Assembly (NCBI GenBank): GCA_964036045.1
Contig: OZ038381.1
Location: 159,592,283-159,656,282, forward strand
Reading direction: 5' to 3'
Source of the DNA: Eutreptiella sp. 'Long Island Sound 2002'
Lineage: Eukaryota; Euglenozoa; Euglenophyceae; Eutreptiales; Eutreptiaceae
DNA length: 64,000 bases
In this document: piece by piece, positions 11,085-21,616 of the stretch
How positions within the stretch are numbered: the stretch's first letter is position 1
How the letters are laid out: each line of letters begins with the position of its first letter
Notes under the pieces: model-generated
Databases searched by the model: none
What the model was told of the DNA's origin: nothing
The model's input: only the letters and a program-made list of their open reading frames with translations
Made by a program: the position numbers and the translations under genes

Positions 11085-11153
11085 GGAAGAAGGGACTTGA
11101 CCTGGCGCTAACGCCGTTCCATCTTCACGCTCAATCCGTTAGACCAAGAACGG
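11085..11153 (-). other. tRNA-like sequence 5, minus strand
   Basis: On the minus strand TTGGTCTAACGGATTGAGCG (A-box) is followed by a variable-arm-like stem and AGGTCAAGTCCC (B-box). The layout resembles a class II (Leu or Ser type) tRNA. It lies opposite in orientation to the four copies to its left. Confidence 0.35.
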
Positions 11154-12751
11154 AGAGCACTACTTCTAAAGTGTCGTGATTGAGGGGATGTTGATCATTA
11201 GACCTTCATTCCTCCGGATTGTGAGGGGCACCTCACAGCCACCTCCGGTTAATTACTGGAGCGTAAGAACGCTACTGGTATGTCCGGTGTAGTGCTGTAA
11301 TGTGTGGGAATGTCATCGCCAGGCTTCCACAAGGACAGACTAGCGGTAATCTGAACTGTGGAACTGGAATTCCTGAATTTCTACCACCAGCAGATGATGT
11401 AATGTAGATAAATCTCAGGTTGCGCAGCCGCTTACTCCCTACAGGAACCCCCTGTAGTCTGGTAGTGTTCCGAAAACAACCAGAAACTTAGTTTTGAGCT
11501 TCATTCTGCTGCCGGTAGACTTCATTCCAGCTTCATCTGTGGAGATTCCTCCAATTTTGTCTTGATTTGAGAGCATCCTACTGACTTGTTTCTACCATTT
11601 CGCTAAACCGCGACGTCAGTTCTCTTAAGGAACTTTATATATGGCTTCTACGGACTTCAGGCAGACACTTCTGGAGTCTGGTGGAACAGGCGAAAATTGT
11701 TTCGTCAGAAAAGTGAGCGTCATTTGCGAATTCAGGTTCTAGATCAGCAGAATTGTTCAGATTGTGGTCTGAAAGCAAGAGATTGACCTACTTATCCTTA
11801 GAAAACACCACCGCCACTGTAAATACGGTTATATACGGTGTGTTGCAGCTTATGGCCCACAGGCTATCGCCTTCCGTGAACCTCCGGCGGAGTCTGTCAT
11901 GATTTAGCTGCAGGATTCAAGGTCAGCATGTCCATCATCATGAATGGTTCATCATGTCAACATTTTCTTAGAATCTGTTAGATGCTCGCTTTGTGAGAGA
12001 AAAACTCGCCTACCCAAGGTGAACTGACTTTTGTTTACTGCTGTGGTGCTCGTTTGACCACTCTCCGTTTACTCATTATTGCTGATTTCAGCTGATTCCA
12101 GCCTTAATCTTGTACATTCCTGCATTCCAGGACATTGTGGTGTCAGTTTATTGGATTTCTGTAGGATCTAGTGACGGCTTCCTCCAATTGCCATGCCGCG
12201 GACCTAGGCAGGACACTTTGTAGTGAATATATACTATCTCTGTTAACGATTGCTCTCTGTGTGTATTTTGACTCCTTAATCCAAGCCCAATTCAGTGTCA
12301 ATTGTCTTAATCCCTGCCAATTCTGTATGCATTTTGGCCATCTGGAGCACATGCTGTCGGTTCACAAAGAGAAAGGCGGGAATAACACGATGTAGAGTAC
12401 GTGGAGGACACCGTAGCGTGCCCGCGAGAGCAACAAACGCTCAGAACAGGTCATTTGTCTTGAATCCCCCTGCATTTCATGTGTAATTTTGCCCGATTTT
12501 GCTGAATTGCTCCTCATTCTCGACCAGGACACAGTTTGGTATCCTTTCGAGGTACGTTTACGTGTCTTTTGACCTAACTTTGTTTCCTTTGGTTGTTTTG
12601 CATGTATCATTCTTGTACATTCTGGTGTCATTTACCCTGATTCAGTCTGAATCCATTGGATTGTGAGCAGATCTGGTGCTAAGAGGCGCGTATTTCGGCT
12701 TTTCGCCACACTCACGCCTTCATTGAGCCGGTAACACACCCCAGTGTGTTC

Positions 12752-12763
12752 GTGGAGGGGGAG
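12752..12763 (+). promoter_or_regulatory. Element A polypurine tract
   Basis: The purine-rich run GTGGAGGGGGAG ends exactly where the 3' LTR begins. Such tracts prime plus-strand DNA synthesis in LTR retrotransposons. Confidence 0.7.
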
Positions 12764-13313
12764 TGTAAGTGCGGCTACCCTCCATCCGCGCAGATCTGAG
12801 GTCAATTCAGGTCAATGCACCCCCATTCAGTCAGATTCAGCTCAGTCCCGGACATTTACATATGGGAAGGCTACCCAAACTTTTACCCGAACAGTTCCTG
12901 TATATTATGGACACGCCGGATTCAATTCTGGTGTCCGTTGCGGCTGAGATGGTCGCGTTCCGATGATTTACTGGAATCGCCGGCGCGCGTGCGCAAATCA
13001 AATCAGCCAAAAATTTTTTCACACTCGGATTTTTTATAAATTATACAGGAAGAATATTCCGGAACTATATGTATCATATTATCCGCCTACATGTTCTTGT
13101 AGACTGGGATTTTTTGCAAGTTCGTATCTTCATCTTCATTGTCTTCACCGTCGTGCTTGTACCTCATGGACCCCAAGGGCAAGGCCCCAGCACCGACCCC
13201 TCCATACCGCCGGGACGCACAGAAGGGATACCTGCCCTCTGTCTCCTTTCCCCATGCCGGCCCTGAGCCCTCCGGCCAGGCTCCGCGGAGCTTTCTCAAA
13301 GGGAATAGCTTAG
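12764..13313 (+). repeat. Element A 3' LTR
   Basis: A same-length copy of 1422-1971 with roughly 3-4 percent differences counted by eye, including clustered changes near 12860-12875 and 12966-12976. It is followed by TAGCC, the imperfect partner of TACCC before the 5' LTR. Confidence 0.88.
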
Positions 13314-13990
13314 ATAGCCAGAGACTGCTTGTGTTCCAGCCAATCTCCCACAGGGCTCTTGAAGTCCTCAGGAAAGGGGGTTTTGAAGAACCAAGCAGGT
13401 CGTCCTCCATGGAACAGTTCATGGGGGGTGAAACCCGTAGAAGAGCTCCGCTGTGAGTTCATGGTCAGCACTGCCCAGGGCACTAGGCGTACCCAGACCT
13501 TGGTACACTCCTGTTTCATCAGGATTCTTAAGTTTTGCTCCACCACAGGGTTCTGTCTCTCACAGAGAGGGTTAGACGTGTGGGTATAGGGCACACCTGT
13601 GGTTACCTCCACGTTGAGGGCATTTAGCACTGGTTTGTACCACCCAGTGTCAGTGGGGATGCGTACATCCTCATCAGAGTGCACCTGCTTAGGTGCCCCA
13701 TAGGGTTCGAACCATTGTTCGACCAACAGTTTCACAGTCTGCTCACCTGTGATTTTCTTATTGCAAGGAAACACACGGGTGAAGCGAGATAGGCCACAGG
13801 TGACCACTAGGCAACTATCATAGCCGCCGAAGCGTGGTAGGCCGTGGATGAAATCCACGTAGAGAAGAGAGTTAGCACAATAGGGTATGGGTAAGCTGGG
13901 AATCAGGCCCCTATCCCTACTGTCGCTCTGCTTGCTGGCATGACAGCCACAAGCATCCACAATGGTCTGCATACGCGGGACCTCAGTTCA
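13314..13990 (-). pseudogene. Element B integrase catalytic core (upstream half)
   Basis: The minus-strand frame carries the CC half of the zinc module (VDACGCHASKQS). The core follows: LLYVDFIHGLPRF (first Asp), KQVHSDEDVRIP (second Asp) and HTSNPLCERQNPVVEQ (Glu). It runs to VGDWLEHKQSLA, where the LTR of element A cuts in. A frameshift near 13980-13990 separates it from the HH half of the zinc module. The C-terminal domain and chromodomain lie 11.9 kb away at 554-1421. Confidence 0.8.
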
Positions 13991-16275
13991 GTCAGGGTTA
14001 GACTAGAGTAGAAACACTCACGGAAGAAGTCCACTGAGCGATTAGCGCCAGTGTGACCAGAACTGAGATGGGACCACTGTAGGCACCCATCCAGTCGTGC
14101 CTCAGGCACCATAATTCGGTCCTCGTAGAAGAGGTACTGATTGTTTTTATACCACTGGTGCCCGTCAATGACACGGGGTTCGAGACCAGTGCTGAGGGTT
14201 TGGAGAATTTCTTTGTACTCTGACTGATAGTCGGTTAGACTCCAACCCTCCAGGATTCCAGCAGTGCGCATGGACAGGTCAAGCTGGACATCCATACGCT
14301 GGAAAGCCTCTCTGGCGAGCGCCTCAGAGCTCTCACCTATAAGCGCATCGAAGTTGTTGCGCGATATATAGTCAGACAGTTCATTCTTTATCCCTGGGAT
14401 ATGATGCACTGTCAGCCTGAACTGGCTCCCGTAAGTCCACCACCGTTTTAGCTTAGCTTTCTCTGGTGGTGGGCCCTTATGAAAAGACCTCACAGGCTCC
14501 TGGTCACACAGCCAGACAATAGGGTTAGATCCCAGGAGTCGGGATTGTGACGAAAGCACCAACATACCGGCCAGGAGTTCCTGGTCATAGGTGCTGTAAT
14601 TGGAACGCGCTTGGTTCCATTTCCAATTCCAGTGTCCCAGTGGCACCAGTTGCCACTCACTGGTAGGATAGTCATGTTTCAACGAACCATCACGGTTCAG
14701 TCCACTAGTACGATAATGGCAGTGGGTTAGTTCAGCGGGGTTAAGCTCCTGCCATTGGTAGATCGTACCACCCCCACCTACATCACTGGCATCAGTGATC
14801 AGGACTATCTCGCCCTCAGGGCGGGGTACTCCCAGGCAGTTGGAGGAGGCAATCTTCTTCTTCAACTCCTGGAAACACTCTTCCTCTCTGGCGGTCCACC
14901 TCCAGGGAGTAGTTTTCTTGATTAGGTCAGTGAGGGTGGCAGAGGAGTAAGTAAAATTGTGGATGTGACGCCGATAGAAATTACAGGCGCCCGCAAAACT
15001 CCTCACGTCGTGTAGACCCTTCTTAGGGTCATCGCAAATCTGCATGTCCTGTAGGGGCTGCATCTTAGACGCGGCTGGTTTCCACCAACCATACCCCACG
15101 TTGAAACCCAAATATTCCATCTCCTCTTTCATAAACTCACATTTTTCCAGTTTGATTCGGAGATGGTTTTCTTGACAGACAATGAAAAATTCACGGAGGA
15201 GAAGGACATGGTCCTCTTTGGTATTAGTACCCAAACTCAGGTCGTCGATATGAGCCTCCATTTCTGCACCCCGAGAAATCAACTCCTGTACTAGAGGCCT
15301 GCGCCTCAGTATGTACAAAATTTTGTTCATAAGCTCCTGGAAGAGCGCTGGGGCATTAGCCACCCCGAAATGCATAACCTTCCACTTAAAGACACGGCCC
15401 TTAGGGGTTATAAAAGCCAGCAGCTCCTGAGCTCCGGCGGTTAGGTCCACCTGCCAGAAACCAGAGCGTTTGTCCATTTTGGTCTTGTACCTGCATTTGG
15501 CAATACGCTCCAGGGTATTTTCCATGTTAGGAATACTCCCTGAGTGGTTCTGGGTTTTCTTGTTGACCTCACCATAGTCTACAACCAGTCGTAGGGCAGT
15601 TGACCCTGGTTTGGCAACCAGGAAACAGGGACTGCACTGATGGGGGTAGTCCCCCTGCTTATATTCTTCAACGAGGCTAGCATCAATACATTCTTGGATC
15701 TGGCGCTCGATTTCTTCAACCTGTTCCTGTGGAGCGGGATAGGGACGACGCCTCACTCGAGTCTTTTCAAATTCAGGTTTCAGTTTCAGGTCCATCTGGA
15801 CCAGTTTTTTACAAGAGAGGGGAGGCGGCAAGGCGCCGAACACCTCCTCATGGGCTATCAGCAGTTTCTTCAGGCGGGGGTCAAGGTTAAGACTCTCGAG
15901 TTTCTAAAGGAAATCCTCCTCAGCATGGAGGTTGCGCTTTCCATGTTCTTTCTTTTTCTGCCGATCAGCAGTTTCGGCAGGCACAGAACCATCGTCCCAC
16001 TCAGGGGGACATTGCTGCCCATAGTGCAGAGAATACACTAGCGGTATCTCAGGATCAGGCAGCGTATAGGAATCATTGTCCTCCTCAGACCAGATGGAGG
16101 ATTTCCAGGTCTGTCTGAGGTATTGCAGCCGCTCTTGGCGCTCAATACCTTCGGCCTTCAGGTACAACAGCCGCCGGAGTTCCTGAGTGTCATGCTCAGA
16201 CAATGGCATGTTATTATGCGCAGGCCGCGCCAGAGCATCAGCACTCCGGGCCACGGGTTCACCTGTGTGCATAGG
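13991..16275 (-). pseudogene. pol: Element B reverse transcriptase, RNase H and integrase zinc half
   Basis: Reverse transcriptase motifs on the minus strand are RLVVDYGEVN, KMDKRSGFWQVDL, VMHFGVANAPALFQE and the catalytic EAHIDDLSLG (about 15240-15270). RNase H follows (ITDASDVGGGG, NYSTYDQELLAGML, IPGIKNELSDYISR), then an HLSSGHTG zinc-binding half. The segment upstream of 15907 (charged linker from 16272) is in the same frame but separated by TAG at 15904-15906. The RNase H contains an expanded loop of about 45 residues after DASD. The frame is otherwise open for about 640 codons. Confidence 0.83.
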
Positions 16276-18165
16276 CTATTTGTGTAGCACTGGCTTCCCA
16301 ACAGGGGAAGCGGGTTCAGGGGTTGACTCTAGATCTACCTCCTCTAGCAACAGCTGGGCGAGGAAGGCACTGTGTTTTAGGTCAACACAGCTGGGATCAA
16401 CAGGAGGAATAGTGCTGGCGATCTCAGACAGCTGGTCGTCAGCATCCTCTTTTACAGCTGCAGGTTCCAGGTAGTCATCGGGAGACTCACACCCTGTAAG
16501 TGTGGCAGATAGGTGCTCAGGAGATCGATTTTTGAGATCAGAAAGGGTCAGGCCACGATTTTCGGGAATGACCTCTTTCAGTAGCACCTGGTCTAGGTCA
16601 CACAGGGGTACAGGATTGAGAGATCCATCAACGATGGACAGGAAACTGGCCCACTCAGGGGCCTGCATAGCTGTGTCTGAATCCTCAGGCACATAGATGG
16701 GGCCGTCGGGGAGTTGCACTCTTCCCACGGTCATTCGATCTAGCATACGGCGCCGGTAAACATGTTCACCAGAGCAACCCCAGTCAGGGGTGCACATGAC
16801 AACCCTTCCTCCCTCATAAGCGATTTTGGTTAGAACCTTCGCGAGCAGGGACAGGGGAGGGTTAGCATACGCTAGGCCCATTGCTTTCCAAAAGGAACGG
16901 AAAGCATTGTTCAGTTGTTTCGAGCAGTACAACTGCATGATGTGCTGTTTTTGGCTCGCAAACAACTCCACCTGGATCTCATCCAGGTTTACCTGAAGGG
17001 CCGCCAGTCCATTTTCAAGAACGTGACGGCCCAATTGGTAGTTTTCAGTACGATAGTTAGTCTTGGATGCGTAGCACAGCCCAGACTCTTTTCGTCCTGA
17101 CAGCTCCAAAGGTACGGAGAATAGCCCACTGCCAAAGTCGCAGTGCAAAGAATAGGGGCGCTGGAGGGACAGCATTTTTACCTGGGGGTTTCTTCGTAGG
17201 AAGTCTGTACCAATGACGATATCAAAGGCGTCGGTGTCCAGCACTCTGCAGTGTTGGGTCACCGTTTTGTCGCCCAGGCATATAGTCACATCGACCCCCC
17301 CTAAGGAATGGATGGTACACCCATCCCCTACTCTTGTGGCCACTGTCTTAGTTTTCTTGAAAGTCTTTAGCAGGCGCCGGGCCACTATGGAAAGTGTTGC
17401 ACCGGTGTCAAGCACCGCTCGAAAAACTTGATCCCCGATTTTCACGAGGATCCAGAAAACCAAGTCCTCCTCTTCGGAGCCGCCCCCCTGCTCCTCATCA
17501 GGGAACCTGACATCCACCCCTGCAGCAATGAGGGACCTGGCCATGCAGGCCAAGCGCCTCTTCTTGGAGTTATTCCCCTCAGGGGTAGCGTTATCCCCCT
17601 GGGGGCGCTTCTTGGGATCACCTACGGCAGGAGTGGGTGTAGCAGCAGGAGTGGGTGTAGCAACGGGCGCTGATGAGCGCCTCTGGGGGTTAGGGGGTCC
17701 TTTTTTGCCAACCCCCTTGCCTCCTCCTTTACCACCTTTATCCCCATTCGGGGGATTTCTGGTGGGTGTTTGAGTCTTCTGGCTTTCGGCCTCCTGACGC
17801 TTGAGTTTATCACTCTCGCGTTTCTTTATGTGGCATTCGTCCTCGTAGTGACGACGTTTGCCACAATAGCCACAGGTGATGGTACACCTGAAATGGTCCT
17901 GATTGGTCACAGGTTTCCCATCCTTGGTATGCTGCTGTCGTTTCATCTGCAGCATACAGCTACTGCGGTGATCGCAGTCAGAGGCATGACAGGGCCCCCC
18001 CTTGTCATTGACAGGTTTGCAGTAGAACAAAGGGGGTGTACCTGCATCAGGTTTAACCTCATTCCTGGCACGTAGGTTACCCCTCCCTTTACCACCTCCT
18101 TGGTTGGTGTTAGTGGGATTTTTAGGCCCTTTCCCTTCGCCACGTTCGGGGGTAGGGGTACCACC
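16276..18165 (-). pseudogene. Element B zinc knuckle, protease and Asn-Pro-Pro methyltransferase-like segment
   Basis: In order on the minus strand: a Cys-rich segment with a zinc knuckle (CGYCGKRRHYEDEC, about 17835-17876), a Gly/Lys and Pro-rich linker, and an aspartic protease (FRAVLDTGATLSIV, about 17385-17430, and IVIGTDFL). About 135 residues later comes a module with VELFASQKQHI, YANPPLSLLAKVLTKI and VVMCTPDWG (about 16785-16990). That module has the same layout as the NPPF module of element A and sits at the same place, between protease and reverse transcriptase. It ends at TAG 16276-16278, but the next segment is in the same frame. Confidence 0.72.
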
Positions 18166-19729
18166 TCAACCCAAGTGCTTCTTGAGGAATTTCTCCATGT
18201 GGGAGTCATTCTCCCTCTCAAGAGCCAGCTCAATCAAGAGGTCCACCAGTTCATCGTACGAGTGGGTCCGACTCTTCCTCTCAGAGGTAGAGCGGCAATC
18301 ATCCCACGTACGTTGGGGGATCTTACTCATGAGCCGCAGGTGGGGCTTAGTGGCTCCGTAGGAGCCCACGTTCATCCGCGAAAACAGATACTCCAAGTCG
18401 CACACATATTCAGAGATTCGCGCAGCGGAAGGAAACTCAGGGAGCATAGGTAGCTCCTCTATCTGTGTGCGCACACTGAGGTCAGTCTCATAGACTGGGA
18501 ATGTTTTCTCCAACCTCAGGAGTACCTCTGCCCAAGCGGAACAGGTTTTCACAATCTGTTTCACCTGTTTTTGCAAAAATTTCTTTTTGCATGAGCGTTT
18601 CAGCAGTGAGCATTTGGTGGCCACATCCACATGGGATTGGCCAGTCAGTAGAAGGAACTCAGCGAATTCTTCTGCCCATTCGGGCAGATTTTTGGGGTCG
18701 AACTCCGGCAGTTCCAGCTGGATGTTCGCCTGGGCAATAGGTCTGCCCGTCTTCCCACCCCCCGGAGTTAGGCCACAAAGGCGATACACCGGCGAGAGGT
18801 GCCAGGACTGACAGCCCTCTTTTCTCAATCTCTGTCACAGGCACGTCCTGTAGTTCAGCCATGGGCACTGTCTTGGCACGGGGGTGAAAGGGGCTGGGGC
18901 AGGTGACCTTAGGCAAAAGCCTTGAAACCCTTGATCTCTTAAGATCTTCGGCCAGGGTACTCAGTCCGGGAGAGGGGGGGGACAACTCTGGCTTGGGTAA
19001 GGGTTGTGCAATACCCAGTTTCGCCTTAATGGCCTCCGATAGGGCCGTCACATCTGGATCTTCTGATCTACACAGAAGTTTGGCCAGCAGTTCGGCCGTA
19101 TGATCCAGGGCACCGTAGGTTGGCCTTGGATGATGTTGTTCCTCAACTCGAGTCGGGCCCACTTCGGGAGCTCTTGGAGTTGGACAACATGCTCTTGGAT
19201 ACTCGGGTCTCGGTCGTCTTGGCAGGGATGCTGTCTCGGCTCTGTCGGACGGAGGGCTAGAGTGCGTGTAGGACCCTAGGTCTGTACGTGGTCTGGATCC
19301 GTGTACTGCCAATGGCTCCTCCCCATCTTCTCCACGAATGGATTTGCAGTACTCCTCATGGAGGATGTATTCATCCATTTTCTTCCTCAGCTCCTCGTAT
19401 TCCTCAGGGCCTCCAATCGCTGTTGAGGATGAAGCCGGACAAGCGGATCGGGAGACTGAGGCTGCTACACGCCTGTGGAGATGATGCAGGTTGTCTCCAC
19501 CGTGGGCCGCTAAGGCCTCGGTGGTAAGGATTTTATTTTCTTCCGCCCTTCTGCGATCTGGATCTCCTTGGGACCCAGATGCGCCACTGAGATGTTGTGG
19601 AGCTCGGTAAGGTGGTTCACTCATAGGGTGGGCCATGCTGCCCATTTGTACTTGGACAGTTCTTATGGGCCAGGTCCTGACGCTTGGCGTGGACATGAGG
19701 AACTTGTTGTTGAGCTTTGTGTGCTGCAC
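18166..19729 (-). pseudogene. gag: Element B Gag
   Basis: The N-terminal frame starts at ATG 19729, about 40 nt after the primer-like site, and is rich in Pro, Arg and Ser. Near 18770-18830 the reading shifts into a second frame whose product looks like a capsid: IQLELPEFDPKNLPEWAEEF, then YVCDLEYLFSRMN and DELVDLLIELALERE. It stops at TGA 18166-18168, after which the zinc-knuckle/protease frame continues in phase. One frameshift and one stop therefore break a normal gag-pol layout. Confidence 0.65.
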
Positions 19730-19765
19730 TTCTTCTCAGGGTCGGTTCAAAAGGTCACAAGGGAC

Positions 19766-19781
19766 TGTCTCTGCTACCGGA
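19766..19781 (-). promoter_or_regulatory. Element B candidate primer-binding site
   Basis: The minus strand reads CCGGTAGCAGAGACAG just upstream of gag. It matches the primer site of element A (TGGTAGCAGAG) except for the first base. The 5' LTR should end immediately above it, but no matching 3' LTR is visible in the window. Confidence 0.45.
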
Positions 19782-20473
19782 AAGATGTCCTTGATTAATG
19801 CCCTAGATATTTTGATGAAATCCTGCAGGTTTTGAAGTTGAAAACCCAAACCAAAGCAGCAAGTAGAGCAAGAACAGGATGTGGATCCAATCAATGTTTG
19901 GTTTTGGAATCCAGTGTAACACAGAAGGGCTGCAGATAGACAATGCAGGTATTAACACAAAGATTCAATCACAAATGGATAATACAAAAGATTTTATATG
20001 AAAACTGGTCTGACTCTGGCCTTCAAGATAGCATCAGGCACTTCATGTGCACTCTTTTGGGTGAAATGGAGCTGGTTAGGAATGTGGGGCATAGATGTCA
20101 GGCCAACACAGAAAATGACTTGGCCAAGCAACTGAATTCAGAAACAGTTAAAAAGTAGAACCACAATAAGTGGTAGAAACATTTGAGTATAGGGGTCTTG
20201 GGGTGGGAGACCACTAGGCTTGACCTCCAAGGCCTAAAGCATGAAATGCCTATTTTATTTCGGTATATCCTCCATGAAGGAAGGTACCTCCGCTCAGTTG
20301 AGTGGTAGGGGTGAACTTCATGGGGGGCTAGGGTTACAACCCTAGTAACTTTGAGAAAGTGTACCAAAAGCTTCAAAAGAGTGGTAAAAATACTTAAGTT
20401 AGTCTTAGCATCAACAAAAGGGTTTTAATGGGGGCTTGGCCTGGATCAAGCCCTCCAAGAAAGACATGGCAGT

Positions 20474-20790
20474 GGAAAAATGCGTTTTTGACCCATTTTT
20501 GACCCACTTTTGGTCCCAAAACCACCCATTTTCAAGGCATTTTGGGATTTTCCGTGGGACAAAACACGTCACCAAGGGCTCAAAATGGGCTAAAAACACT
20601 TGTTTGAGCATCCCCAGTGGTCTGGGATCACTTTTGCAAAAACACGTTTTTGGCCCATTTTTGACCCATTTTTGGCCCTGAAATCGCCCATTTTCAAGGC
20701 ATTTTGGGATTTTCCATGCCCCAAAATGCGCCACCACGGGCTCAAAACGGGCTAAAAACACTTGTTCGAGCATCCCAAGTGGTCTAGGAG
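20474..20790. repeat. Two diverged tandem copies of a ~160-bp sequence
   Basis: Both copies contain GACCCATTTTTGG-like words, then CATTTTCAAGGCATTTTGGG, GGGCTCAAAA(T/C)GGGCTAAAAA and CACTTGTT(T/C)GAGCATCCC. They start near 20484 and 20644. Function unknown; probably a fragment of a repeat family. Confidence 0.7.
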
Positions 20791-21585
20791 CAACTTTGGA
20801 AAAAATGATTTTTTTCACCCCGGGGACCGTGGTGGACCCACCATTGGCCCCCACCGGCTGCGGGCCTGGCTGCCCTCCAGCTGCACCAAGTGACCACTGG
20901 TACGGGGGTCTAGGCGTCTCGTTGGGCGCTTCTGCGGCTTGGAAACCACAAAAAGTTGGGGGTTGCGGGTGGACTAGGTGCCCTCCGAATCAGATTTCGA
21001 GCCACCTAGCCCAAGATACGGCCCGTGCTTGGTTTCGGGGGGTTGGTGCACATTGCACAAATTTTGGGGCTTTTTGGCGCCTTTTTGGGCCGTTTCTCGG
21101 ACATATTGTGGAGTTGAAGGGCGCTAGAAGGCTCTTTGACACGGTGAACTCAAGCCGCACGTGTAGTGTAACCACCGTTTCCCTTCGTTTGGCTGTTTTG
21201 AGTGGGTTTCGGGGCTGTTTTGGGCCAAAAAAGGCTTTTTTGGGGCACAAAATCCGCAGTTTTGGGAGGGCACCTCCCAACTTGGCGCCCCCGTCCCGGG
21301 GCGCCACCGGTGAATTTTTGGCTCAAAACTGGGATTTGACAAGGGCACAACTTAGGCTCTAGGATGGCTAGAGTAGAGTAGAGCCCAGAGCGATGAGGCC
21401 GAGCAATGGCCAAAACGGAAAGGAGAAGTGCTTGTTATTTGTTATTTTCGAAGAAATAATCGAAAAAACCCAGTTATTTTTAAAAAAAGAGTCTCAAGAA
21501 AAGAAATCTTAAAAAATGAAGCCGATTATTTGTCCTACTATCATGTAAGTAAAACACACTGGGTCCTCGCTTTGTGGTGTATGCA

Positions 21586-21587
<2 letters not shown>

Positions 21588-21616
<29 letters not shown>
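21588..21616 (+). repeat. CA microsatellite
   Basis: An uninterrupted run of alternating C and A of about 28 bp. Confidence 0.95.

Larger units (their letters stand above)
9639..12751. other. Element A long non-coding 3' region
   Basis: This is about 3.1 kb between integrase and 3' LTR with no convincing protein gene. A Pro/Ala-rich frame just after the integrase (to 9861) could be a frameshifted tail. From about 10200 to 11150 at least five sequences have tRNA-like internal promoter boxes (listed separately). The rest is unremarkable unique-looking DNA. Long 3' regions of this kind are unusual but known in some large LTR elements. Confidence 0.55.
1422..13313 (+). mobile_element. Element A: Ty3/gypsy chromovirus-like LTR retrotransposon
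   Basis: Two direct 550-bp repeats (1422-1971 and 12764-13313) bound the element. Internally it reads 5' LTR, primer-binding site, gag, protease, an Asn-Pro-Pro methyltransferase-like segment, reverse transcriptase, RNase H, integrase with chromodomain, a 3.1-kb non-coding part, a polypurine tract and the 3' LTR. This PR-RT-RH-IN order is that of Ty3/gypsy. The flanks are TACCC on the left and TAGCC on the right, a 5-bp target duplication with one mismatch. It sits inside the integrase gene of element B in the opposite orientation. The LTRs differ at about 18-20 positions by eye, and pol carries several stops and shifts, so this copy is probably not autonomous. Confidence 0.9.
1..19781 (-). 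mobile_element. Element B: Ty3/gypsy chromovirus-like retrotransposon split by element A
   Basis: Read on the minus strand from 19781: primer-binding-like site, gag, zinc knuckle, protease, an Asn-Pro-Pro methyltransferase-like segment, reverse transcriptase, RNase H and integrase, broken at 13314 by element A. The rest of the integrase and a chromodomain follow at 1421-554. Stops lie between gag and protease (TGA 18166-18168) and at TAG 16276-16278 and 15904-15906. Frameshifts lie in gag and before the integrase core. LTRs were not identified: the left one should be at or beyond position 1, the right one beyond about 19782. Confidence 0.85.
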
